DNA of 64,000 nucleotides from Microbulbifer sp. YPW1. Lineage in GTDB: Bacteria > Pseudomonadota > Gammaproteobacteria > Pseudomonadales > Cellvibrionaceae. Below the pieces are notes generated by a model that was given only the letters and a program-made list of their open reading frames with translations, did no database searches and was not told where the DNA came from. Shown piece after piece: positions 52,330 to 61,852 of this stretch. The stretch covers positions 4,352,001-4,416,000 of the forward strand of contig NZ_CP055157.1 of the NCBI RefSeq assembly GCF_013367775.1, written 5' to 3'. Within the stretch, counting starts at the first letter, position 1. Each line of letters opens with the position of its first letter. Both the position numbers and the translations under genes were made by a program.

Positions 52330-52393
52330 CCCCTACTCCCAACCGCGGCCCCGGGGCAATTCCGCCCGGAGTCCAGGATTATTCTGTTGTGTC

Positions 52394-52422
52394 CAAGACA
52401 CCGAAATTTGGTCATAAGTTCC
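52394..52422 (-). promoter_or_regulatory. Autoregulatory sigmaE promoter of rpoE
   Basis: On the minus strand GGAACTT (52422-52416) is followed by 17 bases and TCTTG (52398-52394), with G just before it. The -35 box is a perfect match to the E. coli sigmaE and Pseudomonas AlgU consensus, and the -10 keeps its invariant TC. Transcription would start near 52387, about 58 bases ahead of the rpoE ATG. Confidence 0.75.
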
Positions 52423-52485
52423 TGACAAATCGGTAATTTTTGAAGATGGCGTATACTACGCGCCCCTCAACACGAATAAAACTCC

Positions 52486-54183
52486 ATGAGCGAAGAGGCG
52501 AAATTACCCTTGAGCACCGACGAGAGCATCAAAACCAGCACCGGCGAGACGGCCCACACGAACCACTATGACTACGACGTGCTGGTTATCGGCAGTGGCG
52601 CCGCAGGCCTCACCCTGGCCCTGCACCTGGCTGCGCGCCACCGCGTGGCCCTGCTCTCCAAACAACGCCTGCGCGATGGCTCCACCTGGTTTGCCCAGGG
52701 CGGTATCGCCGGGGTACTGGACGAGTCGGACTCGGTCGAAGCCCACATAGCCGATACATTAGATGCAGGTGCCGGACTCTGCCACCCGGACGCGGTGCGC
52801 TTTACCGTGGAAAACAGCCGGGACGCCATTCACTGGCTGATCAACCAGGGGGTGGACTTCACCCGCGAGGACGACGGCGACTACCACCTTACCAAAGAAG
52901 GCGGACACAGCCAGCGACGCATCATCCACAGTGCCGACGCCACTGGCCGTGCGGTGCACAGCACCCTGATCGAGCGGGTGCGCAACACGCCCAATATTGA
53001 CTGTTTCGAACACCATATTGCCCTCGACCTGATCCGTCAGCCGGATTCTGCCACGGGCAGATTCCGCTGCGCCGGAAGCTATGTCTACAACAAAAAAACC
53101 GAGGAAGTTGAGGTCTTCCAGGGCCGCGCGGTGGTACTCGCCACCGGTGGCGCCGCCAAGGCTTACCTGTACACGAGCAACCCGGACGGCGCCAGCGGCG
53201 ACGGAATTGCCATGGCGTGGCGCGCCGGTTGCCGGGTGGCGAATATGGAATTCAACCAGTTCCATCCCACCTGCCTGTACCACCCGAAAGCCAAATCGAT
53301 GCTCATTACCGAAGCACTGCGCGGCGAAGGTGCGCAGCTGAAGCTGCCCAACGGCGAACGCTTTATGCACCGCTTCGACAAGCGCGGCGAGCTGGCACCT
53401 CGCGATATCGTCGCGCGCGCGATCGACCATGAGATGAAACGCCTGGGGGCAGACTGTCTGTATCTGGACATCTCCCACAAGGACGCGGATTTCGTGCGCG
53501 AGCACTTCCCCACGGTATACCGCAAGTGCCTGGAGTACGGCATCGACATCACCAGGGAGCCGATTCCGGTGGTGCCTGCAGCCCACTACACCTGTGGCGG
53601 TGTGATGGTCGACCAGAACGGTCGCACAGACCTGGACCAGCTCTACGCCATCGGCGAAACCACCTTCACCGGACTGCACGGCGCCAATCGCCTGGCCAGT
53701 AATTCGCTGCTGGAGTGCGTGGTCTACGCGCGCTCCGCGGCCATGCACATCGACGCGACCCTGGGTGAAATATCCGCACCGCGACCGGCACTGGCCTGGG
53801 ACGCTTCCCGCGTCACCGACTCCGATGAAGACGTGGTTATCTCACACAACTGGGATGAACTGCGGCGGTTCATGTGGGACTTTGTCGGCATCGTGCGCAC
53901 ACGCAAACGCCTGCTGCGGGCCGAACACCGGGTGAAACTGCTGCAACAGGAAATTCTCGAGTTCTACGCCAACTACAAGATCACCAGTGACCTTATTGAA
54001 CTACGCAACCTGGCGGTGGTTTCTGAATTGATCATCCGCTCCGCGCTCGACCGGCGTGAGAGTCGCGGATTGCACTATTCCCTGGACTATCCGGGCCTGC
54101 GGGAACTGGCCATGGATACCATTCTGGTACCGGAGAACTTCGCCAACCAACGGCCGTTTATCGACCTGCCCGGCCAGGCTTGA
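52486..54183 (+). CDS. nadB: L-aspartate oxidase
   Basis: A 565-residue FAD enzyme that oxidises L-aspartate to iminoaspartate, the first step of de novo NAD synthesis. The FAD-binding motif [14 protein letters not shown] follows DVLVI near residue 30, and the active-site region includes [16 protein letters not shown] and the HPT motif in [10 protein letters not shown]; the C-terminal HEANR-like [18 protein letters not shown] segment is intact. It faces away from rpoE, as in many gammaproteobacteria. A TATACT at 52452-52457 could be its -10 box but I see no matching -35. Confidence 0.97.
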   Translation: MSEEAKLPLSTDESIKTSTGETAHTNHYDYDVLVIGSGAAGLTLALHLAARHRVALLSKQRLRDGSTWFAQGGIAGVLDESDSVEAHIADTLDAGAGLCHPDAVRFTVENSRDAIHWLINQGVDFTREDDGDYHLTKEGGHSQRRIIHSADATGRAVHSTLIERVRNTPNIDCFEHHIALDLIRQPDSATGRFRCAGSYVYNKKTEEVEVFQGRAVVLATGGAAKAYLYTSNPDGASGDGIAMAWRAGCRVANMEFNQFHPTCLYHPKAKSMLITEALRGEGAQLKLPNGERFMHRFDKRGELAPRDIVARAIDHEMKRLGADCLYLDISHKDADFVREHFPTVYRKCLEYGIDITREPIPVVPAAHYTCGGVMVDQNGRTDLDQLYAIGETTFTGLHGANRLASNSLLECVVYARSAAMHIDATLGEISAPRPALAWDASRVTDSDEDVVISHNWDELRRFMWDFVGIVRTRKRLLRAEHRVKLLQQEILEFYANYKITSDLIELRNLAVVSELIIRSALDRRESRGLHYSLDYPGLRELAMDTILVPENFANQRPFIDLPGQA

Positions 54184-54199
54184 TCCACCCCTTGCCGCG

Positions 54200-54706
54200 C
54201 TAGCGAGAGAAACGCAGTGCCACCAGCAACCGGCGCCAGTCATCGGCGTCGGCGCTATCCCGGCACAAAACCAGGCGCACTCGACGGCCGTCGAGATCGC
54301 GGCCGTTGATCACGATCAACCAGCGCCACAATGTCAGTTCACCAGTGAACCTGAACTCCCGCCTGGCTCCCCCCCTGGCCTGCCAGTACCAGCGTCGTTC
54401 GGCGGTGGACAGCCGTCCGACACCACGCAGCAGGCGTCGCCATTCAAGCAGGGCAAATGCCAGGATCGCCGGGATCATCAGGGCAACAAACATCCAGGGA
54501 AGACGGGAGAAGCCAACTAGCAGACAGCTCTGGATCGCGAGCAATACCAGAGACGTCTGTAGGACGCGGGACGGTGTGAAGTCACAGGCCAGCCTGGCAC
54601 TGCGTTCACCAGGTGATCGGGAGGGTTTCGCAGCGCCATCCCTTACCCGAAAGCCGGAGGCCGCGCTGCGAACAGAGGGATCAGTCCTGCAGACCGGTGT
54701 TGTCAC
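54200..54706 (-). CDS. ygfX: YgfX-family inner-membrane protein
   Basis: A 168-residue protein with two adjacent hydrophobic helices (about 51-68 and 70-87) and a cytosolic C-domain, the YgfX/DUF1434 pattern. It starts with a GTG inside the 3' end of sdhE (26-bp overlap); that gives about 40 extra N-terminal residues compared with E. coli, so a later start is possible. In E. coli ygfX and sdhE form a conserved pair in which YgfX affects cell division proteins or prodigiosin-type metabolism, with unsettled function. Confidence 0.78.
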   Translation of the reverse strand: MTTPVCRTDPSVRSAASGFRVRDGAAKPSRSPGERSARLACDFTPSRVLQTSLVLLAIQSCLLVGFSRLPWMFVALMIPAILAFALLEWRRLLRGVGRLSTAERRWYWQARGGARREFRFTGELTLWRWLIVINGRDLDGRRVRLVLCRDSADADDWRRLLVALRFSR

Positions 54707-54926
54707 GGATGATCTGCACGATTTTCTTCAATTCCGGATCCTCGGGATCTTCCCGGCGCAGGAACCATGCAAACAGGTCCTGGTCCTGCTCATCCAGCAG
54801 CCTGACATAACGCTGTTTGTCCTCTTCGGAAAGCGTCTCGTAAACATTTTCCAGAAACGGCAGCAGTACCAGATCCAGCTCTAACATGCCGCGGCGGCTG
54901 GCCCAAAACAGACGGTTGCGATCCAT
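54681..54926 (-). CDS. sdhE: FAD assembly factor SdhE
   Basis: An 81-residue protein that helps attach FAD covalently to the SdhA and FrdA flavoproteins. The diagnostic RGMLELD motif lies at residues 12-18, followed by the five-helix pattern (FLENVYETLSEEDKQRYVRLL, DQDLFAWFL). The family length is 80-90. It overlaps ygfX and sits close to nadB, in the conserved cluster. Confidence 0.96.
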   Translation of the reverse strand: MDRNRLFWASRRGMLELDLVLLPFLENVYETLSEEDKQRYVRLLDEQDQDLFAWFLRREDPEDPELKKIVQIIRDNTGLQD

Positions 54927-55042
54927 ACTTCTTTCTCAAAGCCAAGTTGCGAATTGCCCGCAGTATACCGGTAGTTGAAATCCCGCGGCAAAACCCCAGA
55001 TACTGCACCACACGAAACAGCGCCAAAGGTAGTAAGTTCAGC

Positions 55043-56095
55043 ATGGATCAACAGCAGTGGCAGGATTATCTCAGCAGCCAGGGAGCCCAATGGATTGACG
55101 GCGCAGCCGAATTCGATACTGGCACCAGTACCGACTTGCAGCTGATCGACCTGAGCCCAATGGGCGCCATTTCCATTGTCGGACCCGACAGCCAGAAGTT
55201 TCTGCAGGGGCAGCTCACCTGCGATCTGGTAAACCTGCCCGACGAACACCTAACACTCGGCAGCCACTGCAACCCCAAGGGACGTATGATCAGCGCCTTC
55301 CACGCACTGAAAATTGACCAGAGCGAGTTTGTCCTGTTCCTGCCTCGAGACCTGACCGCCATTGCCCTTGCCGCGTTAAAGAAATACTCGGTCTTCTTCA
55401 AGGCCGAACTGACCGACATCAGCGACCAGCAGCACTGGTTCGGCCTCGTCGGCCGCGATGCCGGCCCGGCCTGCAGCCAGCTGCTGAATCTGTCGAACAG
55501 TACCGAGTCCGACCTGGTACCCGGCCAACTACGCACCTTCGATCACAATGGCCACCGCGCTCTTGCAGTCTGTGTGAGCGAGCGCAATGTAGTCGTGCAA
55601 CTTCCCACTGAACAGGCGCCGGACCTGTGGCAGAAGTTGACCGCAGGCCCCGCAGTGGCCGGCAGCTACAACAAATGGCAACAGCAGTTGATCGAGTCCG
55701 GGCTGCCACAAGTACACCATGCCACCAGCGAAAGCTTTATCCCACAGATGCTGAACCTGCACCTGCTGGGCGGGGTAAGTTTCAAAAAAGGCTGTTATAC
55801 GGGGCAGGAAGTGGTTGCACGCATGCAATACCTGGGCGCCGCCAAGCGACGCATGTATCGGGCGACAATTGATGGAAAGTCGCTGCCGCAGCCCGGCGAC
55901 GAAATTTTCATCCCGGGTGGCAGCTCAAGTATCGGCAATCTGGTGCAGGCGTGTCGCTCTGGAGAAGATATCGAGGTGCTGGCGGTACTCACCAAAAGCA
56001 AAGTGGCCGATGGCGAACCACTGCAGCTCAAAGACGGACGCGTACTCGAGCTACAGGAACTGCCCTACGACGCGGATGCCGACCCACTTACCTGA
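55043..56095 (+). CDS. ygfZ: tRNA-modifying / folate-dependent Fe-S protein YgfZ
   Basis: A 350-residue protein related to the glycine-cleavage T-protein. YgfZ uses tetrahydrofolate to support Fe-S enzymes such as the tRNA methylthiolase MiaB. The family signature KGCYTGQE is at 249-256, with the key C251. The GcvT-like fold starts with LSPMGAISIVGPDSQKFLQGQLTCDL. The ATG at 55043 gives the usual length; an upstream reading would add 32 residues with no similarity. It diverges from sdhE by about 115 bp. Confidence 0.95.
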   Translation: MDQQQWQDYLSSQGAQWIDGAAEFDTGTSTDLQLIDLSPMGAISIVGPDSQKFLQGQLTCDLVNLPDEHLTLGSHCNPKGRMISAFHALKIDQSEFVLFLPRDLTAIALAALKKYSVFFKAELTDISDQQHWFGLVGRDAGPACSQLLNLSNSTESDLVPGQLRTFDHNGHRALAVCVSERNVVVQLPTEQAPDLWQKLTAGPAVAGSYNKWQQQLIESGLPQVHHATSESFIPQMLNLHLLGGVSFKKGCYTGQEVVARMQYLGAAKRRMYRATIDGKSLPQPGDEIFIPGGSSSIGNLVQACRSGEDIEVLAVLTKSKVADGEPLQLKDGRVLELQELPYDADADPLT

Positions 56096-56115
56096 CGCAA
56101 GCGATATAAACCGCG

Positions 56116-56862
56116 CTATCCAATTTCCACGGCTACCCGGCGCAGCTCACTGGCTGCTGGCAGCGCCCAGTTGATGGGCGCTTCACCCCGCTGCTGGAGG
56201 TAGCTATTCGTCTGGGAAAATGGCCGGGTACCGAAAAATCCCCGGTGCGCGGACAATGGAGATGGATGGGGGCCTTTCAACACCAGGTGCTTGCGGCCAT
56301 CGATGAAACTGCCTTTTTTCTGCGCGTAGCTACCCCAAAGGATAAACACCACGCCCTCGCGCTGCTCCGCCAGCGCATGTACCGCGGCGTCGGTAAACTG
56401 CTCCCAACCGCGCCCCTGGTGGGCGCCCGCCCTGCTCTCTTCAACGGTCAGGGTCGCATTCAACAACAGTACCCCCTGCTCCGCCCAGGGCTGCAGACAT
56501 CCGTGATTGGGCGGCTCAATACCCAGATCCGACTGCAGTTCCTTGTAGATGTTTTTCAAGGACGGCGGAACCCGCACGCCCGGCATGACCGAAAAACACA
56601 GGCCGTGTGCCTGACCCGCACCGTGGTAGGGGTCCTGCCCCAGAATGACCACTTTTACCTGATCGAACGGCGTTGAATTAAAGGCGTTGAAAATCTGCCC
56701 GCCAGGGGGAAAAATGCTTTTCCCCGCCTGCCTCTCTTCCAGCAGAAACTGTCGCAACTCTGCCATATACGGCTTATTGAATTCCGGCTGCAACACAGAA
56801 AACCAACTGGGGTGAATTTTGATATTGCCCGGAGCCTGCATAACCTGATCATCCAGTTTCAA
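56116..56862 (-). CDS. ung: Uracil-DNA glycosylase (family 1)
   Basis: A 248-residue base-excision enzyme that removes uracil from DNA. The water-activating motif GQDPYHG supplies D77, and the second active-site loop [13 protein letters not shown], containing the catalytic histidine, is intact near 200. The length is a little above E. coli Ung (229) because of a longer N-terminus. It lies 20 bp from the converging ygfZ and is next to a second, unrelated uracil-DNA glycosylase. Confidence 0.97.
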   Translation of the reverse strand: MKLDDQVMQAPGNIKIHPSWFSVLQPEFNKPYMAELRQFLLEERQAGKSIFPPGGQIFNAFNSTPFDQVKVVILGQDPYHGAGQAHGLCFSVMPGVRVPPSLKNIYKELQSDLGIEPPNHGCLQPWAEQGVLLLNATLTVEESRAGAHQGRGWEQFTDAAVHALAEQREGVVFILWGSYAQKKGSFIDGRKHLVLKGPHPSPLSAHRGFFGTRPFSQTNSYLQQRGEAPINWALPAASELRRVAVEIG

Positions 56863-56900
56863 TCGACTGGAAACCGCGCTCGGTTTCAGCCGGATAACTT

Positions 56901-57485
56901 CTATAAAAATTTGTGAATTTGAGTGCGCAGCGCCGGCACCACTTCCTCATCGAACCAGGGGCGGCGTTTCAACCACAGGGTATTGCGAGGACTGGGGTGC
57001 GGCAGCGGAAACAGGCTGTGAGGCAGCGCATCCGCATAGTGGCGCACATTTTCGGTAATGCTGCCATACCAGTGCGGCAGATAGTAGCGCTGGGCATACT
57101 GGCCGATCAGCAGGGTTAGCCGGATATTCGGCAGCTGCTCAAGTAGCTGGCGGTGCCAGGCAGGTGCGCATTCCGGCCGCGGCGGCAGGTCTCCGCCCTT
57201 GCCGCGTCCGGGATAACAGAAGCCCATGGGTACGATGGCGATGCGAGATTCATCGTAGAAAGTATCGCGGTCCACCTGCAACCAGTCGCGCAGCCGATCA
57301 CCGGACGGGTCATTCCAGGGGATGCCGGTCTCATGGACCCGGGTGCCCGGCGCCTGCCCGACAATCAATAACTTTGCCGAGCGCGCGGCACTCAAAACCG
57401 GTCGGGGCCCCAGGGGGAGGTACTCTTCGCACAATCGACAGCCGCGCACCTCTTTCAGCAACAGCTCAAGATCGCGCTCGCTCAC
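56901..57485 (-). CDS. Uracil-DNA glycosylase-superfamily protein with a probable 4Fe-4S cluster
   Basis: A 194-residue protein. Motif A is [12 protein letters not shown] (43-54) and motif B is PHPSPRN (162-168). Cysteines C16, C19, C90 and C106 have the C-x2-C ... C-x15-C spacing that holds the Fe-S cluster in family 4 and 5 glycosylases. Motif A lacks the GEAPG glutamate, so substrate preference is uncertain. The GTG at 57485 has a GAGG 5 bases upstream; a start 28 codons earlier would invade the neighbouring gene. It is not related to the Ung family next door beyond the common fold. Confidence 0.82.
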   Translation of the reverse strand: MSERDLELLLKEVRGCRLCEEYLPLGPRPVLSAARSAKLLIVGQAPGTRVHETGIPWNDPSGDRLRDWLQVDRDTFYDESRIAIVPMGFCYPGRGKGGDLPPRPECAPAWHRQLLEQLPNIRLTLLIGQYAQRYYLPHWYGSITENVRHYADALPHSLFPLPHPSPRNTLWLKRRPWFDEEVVPALRTQIHKFL

Positions 57486-57522
57486 AGCGACCTCACTAGT
57501 AATCCATGCACTGAACCACCCC

Positions 57523-58536
57523 TTACTCGCCGGGCGCGGCAGGAAACGCCAGCTGCATGAGCAGGCCACGGCTATCCTGCGGCGCGGCCGCGCGCGTCAC
57601 ACCGTTATTGTCTAGCACCACGAAAATCCCGTCCCGGTTTACCGCAAGCCCTTCGCCCTTGCCGAACCGGGTCTTGCGATAGGCGTATTCTTCCCCCTCT
57701 TCCACATGCCGGTACTGAATACACCAGTCCGCTTCGAGGGTATCGATGTCTCGCCGACACACTGCAAACGCATTGCGCTCCAGGGTAAATAGCGACCCGT
57801 CGTAATAAGCCAGCGCGGTCAGGTCTTCCGAGCGACCGCGAAAGTCCAGGCCAGGCACCGCTGGCACCAGATAAAATCGCTGCCCGACACGGTCGCCCGC
57901 TGCAAGCTTTAGCAGCCCGCGCGGTTCCCGCTCCAACGCCACCCAGAAATCGTCGGCAACCTTGACCAGACCTTCGCTCTCTGCGTTGAACAGCTGCAGA
58001 AAGCCGCGCTTTCGCGCGGACTCGGACCAGCGCACGGGCAACCAGTGCCCGGCGTTATCCTTCAGATCAAGCCGGGCAATACGATTGTACCGCTCACTCA
58101 ACAGGTAAATGCCCGTGTCGTCACAGGTAATCCCTTCAAAATCCATGCTGAGTGATTTGCTCGCGTAATGCAGTGCCCGCGCCTTTGCCGTAACCGGCTG
58201 ATCGCCGGGCAGCGGTGGACGGGAAAAGTTCGCGAAAGAGGAGAGTTGCACAGACCTGCGTCCGGGCTCGGGATAAAGCCGATAGATCTGCTCGGACGAC
58301 TTGTCCGCAACCGCGAGCAGATCGCCGTTACAGAAACTCAGGCCGGAGACATCCAGCCCTTCGCTGCCATCGATCCACCAGGCGTGCAGTAACTGCGCGG
58401 GCATCACCGGTACCGGTCCGATATCCGGAACTTTCGATGCCCCTACCGAGGCTCCGGTAGCAAGCGCCGTCAATATGCCCACACCCACGACTGCGCTGCT
58501 ACACATGCGGCGTATGAACCTGGTAAGAACTGGCAA
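57523..58536 (-). CDS. Secreted esterase-like / phytase-like beta-propeller protein
   Basis: A 337-residue protein with a signal peptide (cleavage near ASVGA, residue 33). The mature part has repeated beta-strand stretches and landmarks of the phytase-like (esterase-like activity of phytase) domain: SGLSFCNGDLLAVADKSSEQIYRL, SMDFEGITCDDTGIYLLSERYNRI, ESEGLVKVADDFWVALE, and KGEGLAVNRDGIFVVLDNNG. These define blades of a six-bladed propeller that binds calcium in related proteins. The substrate is unknown. It is upstream of the Fe-S glycosylase gene, 37 bp apart. Confidence 0.8.
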   Translation of the reverse strand: MPVLTRFIRRMCSSAVVGVGILTALATGASVGASKVPDIGPVPVMPAQLLHAWWIDGSEGLDVSGLSFCNGDLLAVADKSSEQIYRLYPEPGRRSVQLSSFANFSRPPLPGDQPVTAKARALHYASKSLSMDFEGITCDDTGIYLLSERYNRIARLDLKDNAGHWLPVRWSESARKRGFLQLFNAESEGLVKVADDFWVALEREPRGLLKLAAGDRVGQRFYLVPAVPGLDFRGRSEDLTALAYYDGSLFTLERNAFAVCRRDIDTLEADWCIQYRHVEEGEEYAYRKTRFGKGEGLAVNRDGIFVVLDNNGVTRAAAPQDSRGLLMQLAFPAAPGE

Positions 58537-58580
58537 ACTATCCCCCGCGCAATCGCATCTGGTCGAGGTCGGGAAATGAC

Positions 58581-59063
58581 TCAGTCGCGGAAGTTATTGA
58601 ACTGCAACGGCTGCTCCAGCTCTTTACCCCGCAACATGGCGATCACCTGCTGCAGGTCGTCTCGCTTCTTGCCGGTTACCCTGACTTGGTCGCCCTGAAT
58701 AGACGCCTGCACCTTGAGCTTTTCCTCCTTGATGATCTTGACGATCTTTTTTGCCAGCTCTTTGTCGAGGCCATTTTTCAGGGTGACCGCAACTTTCACC
58801 TGCTTGCCGGATTGCTCCTCGTCGCCCACGTCCATGGCCAACGGATCGATGTCACACTTGATCAGGGCCGCACGCAGCATATCCACCATCTGGGTCACCT
58901 GCATTTCCGACTCGGCGCGGAGCGTCAGCGCAAAGTCCGACATTTCCACTTCGGCATCCACGCCCTTGAAATCAAAACGATTGGTGATGGTGCGATTCAC
59001 CTGGTCCACCGCGTTAGTCAACTGGTGTTTATCTACTTCGGATACGATATCGAAAGAAGGCAT
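58581..59063 (-). CDS. yajQ: YajQ-family nucleotide-binding protein (cyclic-di-GMP effector type)
   Basis: A 160-residue protein with two ferredoxin-like domains. The family is clear from MPSFDIVSEVDKHQLTNAVDQV at the start and KVQASIQGDQVRVTGKKRDDLQ near the end. In Xanthomonas a homologue binds cyclic di-GMP and works with a transcription factor; in others it may bind RNA or tRNA. The ATG at 59063 matches the family N-terminus; an upstream start would add 15 residues. Confidence 0.93.
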   Translation of the reverse strand: MPSFDIVSEVDKHQLTNAVDQVNRTITNRFDFKGVDAEVEMSDFALTLRAESEMQVTQMVDMLRAALIKCDIDPLAMDVGDEEQSGKQVKVAVTLKNGLDKELAKKIVKIIKEEKLKVQASIQGDQVRVTGKKRDDLQQVIAMLRGKELEQPLQFNNFRD

Positions 59064-59141
59064 TATCTGGCTCCACTTACAAATTACTAACTTCAAATTG
59101 GTCGACAAAGCGCCCGCAGCTGTGCGGGCAACATGAAAATT

Positions 59142-59678
59142 TTATTTCCAGCGCTGGGGCAGGACTTCTACATTCTGGTCGGCGGCGGCCAGCCAGAGGT
59201 GCCCATCCTGGATGGTGACACTCAAATCCATATTGCGCTCCGCCAGCGCCGCCAGTTGTGCGCACTGTTCGGCGGGCAGGAAAAACACCTGCAGATTGTC
59301 GAAGCGGGCGCAGGCAGATTCCATCTTCTGCCACCACACCGGGGCGGTGCGCTGCCCGTAGGCATATACCATGACGTTTTGCGCGCGGCCACAGGCCTTG
59401 CGCACGCGATCTTCCGCAGGCACCCCGACTTCAATCCAGGTTTCAATTTCACCGCTGAGGCTGTGCTGCCAGAGGTCCGCTTCGTCGTCACTGGACAGCC
59501 CGCGGGTAAATTCCAGCTGCTCACTGGCATTGTGGGCGAAGGCCAGCAGGCGGATCATCATACGCTCATCGGTTTCGGACGGATGCCGCGCCACGGTGAG
59601 CAGATGCTCCCCGTAATAATCCCGATCCATATCGGCGATCTGAAGCCTGGCTTTGAATATGGTAGCTTTTAATGCCAT
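59142..59678 (-). CDS. yaeQ: YaeQ family protein
   Basis: A 178-residue protein of the YaeQ family, which has a PD-(D/E)xK nuclease-like fold and no proven role. Typical landmarks are MALKATIFKARLQIADMDR, YYGEHLLTVARHPSETDERMM and LWQHSLSGEIETWIEVG. E. coli YaeQ (181 residues) was first described as a suppressor of rfaH loss. It stands alone, 78 bp upstream of yajQ on the same strand. Confidence 0.93.
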   Translation of the reverse strand: MALKATIFKARLQIADMDRDYYGEHLLTVARHPSETDERMMIRLLAFAHNASEQLEFTRGLSSDDEADLWQHSLSGEIETWIEVGVPAEDRVRKACGRAQNVMVYAYGQRTAPVWWQKMESACARFDNLQVFFLPAEQCAQLAALAERNMDLSVTIQDGHLWLAAADQNVEVLPQRWK

Positions 59679-59765
59679 TACTGCTCTCTGATTAGGTTGG
59701 CAGGACGAACTTGCCGGATGCCGACAGATTGGAGACTATTATTGTCTTGTTCAGGACCAACATGG

Positions 59766-60404
59766 ATGAATGGAATGAATTCTGCACTCTCAGGCAAACC
59801 GAATTTTTCCCTGCGCCGGCTGTGGCAAACCCTGCTGCTCTCACTACTGGTTTTCGGCCTGAGCGGCTGTGGCATCAACAATATTCCCAGTTACGATGAA
59901 AATGTGAAGGCCGCCTGGGCCCAGGTACAGAACCAGTACCAGCGCCGCGCAGACCTGATTCCCAACCTGGTGAAAACCGTCAAAGCCTATGCCGCGCACG
60001 AGCGGGAAACCCTCGAAGCGGTTACCGAGGCGCGCGCCAAGGTAAGTTCGATGCAGGTAGATTCCGGGATCATTAACGATCCGGCCAAGCTGCAGCAATT
60101 TGAGGCAGCACAATCCCAACTCAGCAGCGCCCTGTCCCGCCTGATGGTGGTGGTGGAACGCTACCCGGATCTCAAGGCCAACCAGAACTTCCTCGCACTG
60201 CAATCCCAGTTGGAAGGCACAGAAAACCGCATCAGTGTGGCCCGCCGGGATTATATCGCCGCGGTGGAACGCTACAACCGCGAAATCCGCACCTTCCCGG
60301 GGCGTATCTGGCACAGCATCCTGTACAGCGACATGCCCATTCGCGATACCTTCGAGGCTACCAGCCAGGATGCTGACAAGGCGCCTGAAGTCGACTTCCA
60401 GTAA
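59766..60404 (+). CDS. lemA: LemA family lipoprotein
   Basis: A 212-residue protein with a lipobox (GLSGC, C35), after which the LemA domain starts (NIPSYDENVKAAWAQVQNQYQRRADLIPNLVKTVKAYAAHE) and runs as long helices to the C-terminus. The helical LemA fold is common beside TPM proteins; the function is unsettled. ATGs at 59766 and 59775 both fit; the first has a CAGGA about 9 bases upstream. It heads a four-gene run with two TPM-domain proteins and a PDZ protein. Confidence 0.92.
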   Translation: MNGMNSALSGKPNFSLRRLWQTLLLSLLVFGLSGCGINNIPSYDENVKAAWAQVQNQYQRRADLIPNLVKTVKAYAAHERETLEAVTEARAKVSSMQVDSGIINDPAKLQQFEAAQSQLSSALSRLMVVVERYPDLKANQNFLALQSQLEGTENRISVARRDYIAAVERYNREIRTFPGRIWHSILYSDMPIRDTFEATSQDADKAPEVDFQ

Positions 60405-60419
60405 CCAGCGGGGCCCTGC

Positions 60420-61175
60420 ATGACGATCCGACGGATCGCCCTACTTCTGATCCTCTGTCCGGCCCTTGTGTGGGCCGGCTTTGCGGTTGCCGAAGTCAAA
60501 TTCCCGCCGCTCAGCGGGCGCGTGGTGGACACTGCCAACCTGTTGAGCCAAAGCACCCGCTATCAGCTCACAGAGATGCTGCAACAGCAGGAGAAAGAAA
60601 CCTCCAACCAGATCGTCGTGGTCACCCTTCCCGACCTTCAGGGGCTAACGATCGAAGAATACGGCTACCAGCTGGGCCGACACTGGAAAATCGGCCAGAA
60701 GGACAAGGACAACGGCGCCCTGCTGATCGTGGCGCCGGCGGAACGCGAGGTGCGTATCGAGGTAGGTTACGGGCTGGAAGGTGCACTCACCGATGCCCTG
60801 TCTTCGAATATCATCCATACCAAAATCCTGCCCCAGTTCCGCAACGGCAATTTTGATGGCGGCGTGACCGCGGGCGTCGAGTCCATTATCGCGGCGATCA
60901 AAAATGAATATGTAGCAGAGTCTACGGAGTCCAACGAGAACCGCCGGCTCGCGCTACTGGTCGGTATTTTCCTGCTGTTTGTCATGCTGCAGATATTTGG
61001 CGCATCGGTACTCGGCGCGCCCGCCGGGGGCAGCAATTACCGCCGCGGGCGCTACGGCGGCTACTATGGCGGCGGCGGTTTTGGCGGCGGCTACGGTGGT
61101 GGTGGCGGCTTTGGCGGTGGTTTCGGCGGAGGCGGAGGCGGCTTTGGCGGCGGCGGCGCTTCCGGCGGCTGGTAA
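60420..61175 (+). CDS. TPM-domain protein with a glycine-rich C-tail
   Basis: A 251-residue envelope protein. A signal peptide (about 1-24) is followed by a TPM (YgcG/PsbQ-like) domain with VVDTANLLSQ, TSNQIVVVTLPDL, YGYQLGRHWKIGQKDKDNGALL and VRIEVGYGLEGALTDALSS. A hydrophobic segment lies near 176-200, and the last 45 residues are almost all Gly, Tyr and Phe (GGGYGGGGGFGGG repeats). The TPM domain in related proteins has phosphatase activity or chaperone-type roles. It starts 16 bp after lemA. Confidence 0.9.
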   Translation: MTIRRIALLLILCPALVWAGFAVAEVKFPPLSGRVVDTANLLSQSTRYQLTEMLQQQEKETSNQIVVVTLPDLQGLTIEEYGYQLGRHWKIGQKDKDNGALLIVAPAEREVRIEVGYGLEGALTDALSSNIIHTKILPQFRNGNFDGGVTAGVESIIAAIKNEYVAESTESNENRRLALLVGIFLLFVMLQIFGASVLGAPAGGSNYRRGRYGGYYGGGGFGGGYGGGGGFGGGFGGGGGGFGGGGASGGW

Positions 61176-61198
61176 TACAGACCAGGGTCACACGGAAT

Positions 61199-61813
61199 AT
61201 GACGATGCTCAATGCAAGCGAAAGACGCAAACTTACCGAAACCATCAAGGAGGTAGAGTCGCGCACCGATGCCGAGGTGGTTACGGTGCTCGCGCGCCAG
61301 TCCGACAACTACCTGTATATCTCGACCCTGTGGGCCGCATTCCTGTCCCTGTTGCTCGCGCCTCTGATGCAGTTCCTGCCCTGGTGGATCGAATACCAGC
61401 AGGCATTCACCCTGCAGTGGATCCTGTTCATCGTGCTCGCAGTGCTGTTCCGCTGGCGACCGCTCACCATGAAGCTGGTGCCGAAAAAAGTACGTTTCTG
61501 GCGCGCCTCCAATCTTGCCCGCAGACAATTTCTCGAACACGAGCTCCACAGTACCAAGCACCGCCTGGGGCTACTGATCTTTGTCTCCCAGGCAGAGCAC
61601 TATGTCGAAATTCTCGCCGACCGCGGCCTCGCGGAACAGATTACCAATGAGAGCTGGCAGGAGATCGTTGAGAATTTCATTCACGAGGTCAAAAAGGGCA
61701 AAACTGGCGAGGCCTTTGTGCACTGTGTAGAAAAATGTGGTGAACTACTCGAGGAAGCCGCCCCCGCCACGACCATCAAGAACGAACTACCCAATCACCT
61801 GGTACTCCTATAA
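61199..61813 (+). CDS. TPM-domain membrane protein
   Basis: A 204-residue protein with a split TPM domain: ASERRKLTETIKEVESRTDAEVVTVLARQSDNY at the start, two hydrophobic segments (about 41-63 and 72-88), then the second half with HRLGLLIFVSQAEHYVEILADRGL and a helical end. It lacks a cleavable signal peptide. This form regularly follows a Gly-tailed TPM protein and LemA, and the three probably work as a complex, a suggestion drawn from gene order alone. A 23-bp gap separates it from the upstream gene. Confidence 0.85.
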   Translation: MTMLNASERRKLTETIKEVESRTDAEVVTVLARQSDNYLYISTLWAAFLSLLLAPLMQFLPWWIEYQQAFTLQWILFIVLAVLFRWRPLTMKLVPKKVRFWRASNLARRQFLEHELHSTKHRLGLLIFVSQAEHYVEILADRGLAEQITNESWQEIVENFIHEVKKGKTGEAFVHCVEKCGELLEEAAPATTIKNELPNHLVLL

Positions 61814-61852
61814 TTTGCTACTAACGGCAAACCGAAGTCGATTGGTGACCCC

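Noticed and set aside
52452..52457. TATACT as the nadB -10 box
   Set aside because: The nearest TTGACA-like sequence (CTGACA) is 24 bases upstream, too far for a normal sigma70 promoter.
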